Source: Bradyrhizobium diazoefficiens (GTDB taxonomy: Bacteria > Pseudomonadota > Alphaproteobacteria > Rhizobiales > Xanthobacteraceae). From it: DNA of 64,000 nt. A program made the translations under genes and the position numbers. The stretch's first letter is position 1, and every line of letters begins with the position of its first letter. Location: NCBI RefSeq assembly GCF_016616885.1, contig NZ_CP067102.1, forward strand, positions 6,724,501 through 6,788,500, in the 5' to 3' direction. Under the pieces are notes generated by a model. The model ran no database searches, was not told the DNA's origin, and saw only the letters and a list, made by a program, of their open reading frames with translations. This document shows positions 63,874 to 64,000 of this stretch, piece by piece.

Positions 63874-64000
63874 TTATCGCGCCGTGGCCGGCGCGCCGAT
63901 GATGGCGAGTGCACGCCGCGGGCTGCCGGCGAGCAGCGGCCCGAACGCGGCTGCGAAGCCGAGGAACGCGACGATCCAGCCGCAGGCGGCAATGTGCAGC
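63874..64000 (-). CDS. C-terminal end of a membrane protein, possibly NnrS (partial)
   Basis: Only the last 41 codons are in the window: LHIAACGWIVAFLGFAAAFG, then PLLAGSPRRALAIIGAPATAR and the stop. A helix of about 18 residues followed by a short basic tail fits the last segment of NnrS-like heme/copper membrane proteins linked to nitric oxide metabolism. The piece is too short to be sure. Confidence 0.4.
   Translation of the reverse strand, partial: LHIAACGWIVAFLGFAAAFGPLLAGSPRRALAIIGAPATAR

Overview
The window looks like chromosomal DNA of a high-GC alphaproteobacterium of the Bradyrhizobium/Rhodopseudomonas group. The evidence is the codon use, the FlbD/SciP flagellar cluster typical of alphaproteobacteria, an IS481 and an IS256 element of rhizobial type, and several dispersed palindromic repeat families. 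No rRNA, CRISPR array, phage module or plasmid replication gene was seen.

Layout. 1-3.2 kb is accessory: a secreted hypothetical protein, a VOC-fold protein and a rearranged IS481 element that ends 10 bp from the 3' end of a CAU-anticodon tRNA. 3.6-6.1 kb carries a proline-rich exported protein, a PmtA-like phospholipid methyltransferase and mnmA. 6.4-14.8 kb is a flagellar block on the + strand: fliK-flgD, sciP, then fliF-fliG-fliH-fliN-flbD. SciP (a CtrA inhibitor) lies just upstream of a putative sigma54/CtrA control region in front of fliF. 14.9-16.4 kb has an M20 peptidase and a short membrane ORF. 16.4-21.9 kb is a sulfonate-sulfur operon on the - strand (ssuA2-ssuA1-ssuD-ssuC-ssuB-flavin reductase). 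Its leader is interrupted by an IS256 copy that still has a perfect 8-bp target duplication. A cytochrome P450 follows at 23.6-24.8 kb.

25-31.8 kb is a patchwork of regulators and decaying genes: a winged-helix/TPR regulator divergent from a DUF1127 gene, a TetR repressor divergent from a DUF1993 gene with tandem palindromic operators over its promoter, a frameshifted GNAT gene, two small hypothetical proteins, a LuxR-type regulator and a luciferase-like monooxygenase with a large internal deletion. 31.8-35.6 kb holds an acyltransferase, a membrane-anchored AraC regulator and a RecD-like helicase. 36-45.9 kb holds msrA-msrB, several small membrane or secreted proteins, purA, an EamA exporter and a methyltransferase.

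46-49.2 kb encodes a large zinc-ribbon/adenylate cyclase/AAA/TPR protein. 49.4-54 kb holds a DUF1330 protein, a second EamA exporter, a Bug-type binding protein and a methyl-accepting chemotaxis protein. 54-58.5 kb is a probable uptake and catabolic unit: a 2-hydroxyacid dehydrogenase followed by the binding protein and two permeases of a carbohydrate-type ABC transporter with no ATPase gene nearby. 58.6-64 kb holds a phytase-like secreted protein, a DUF4139 protein, a FixJ-like regulator that lacks the phosphorylated Asp, an AraC regulator and the end of a probable nnrS.

No clearly new multi-gene system was found. The most informative items are the fresh IS256 insertion in the ssu leader, the TetR operator/promoter pair, the SciP-CtrA-fliF junction, the rearranged IS481 next to the tRNA, and the degenerate FixJ-like receiver. 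All calls rest on reading the sequence and on family knowledge; no database search was run.
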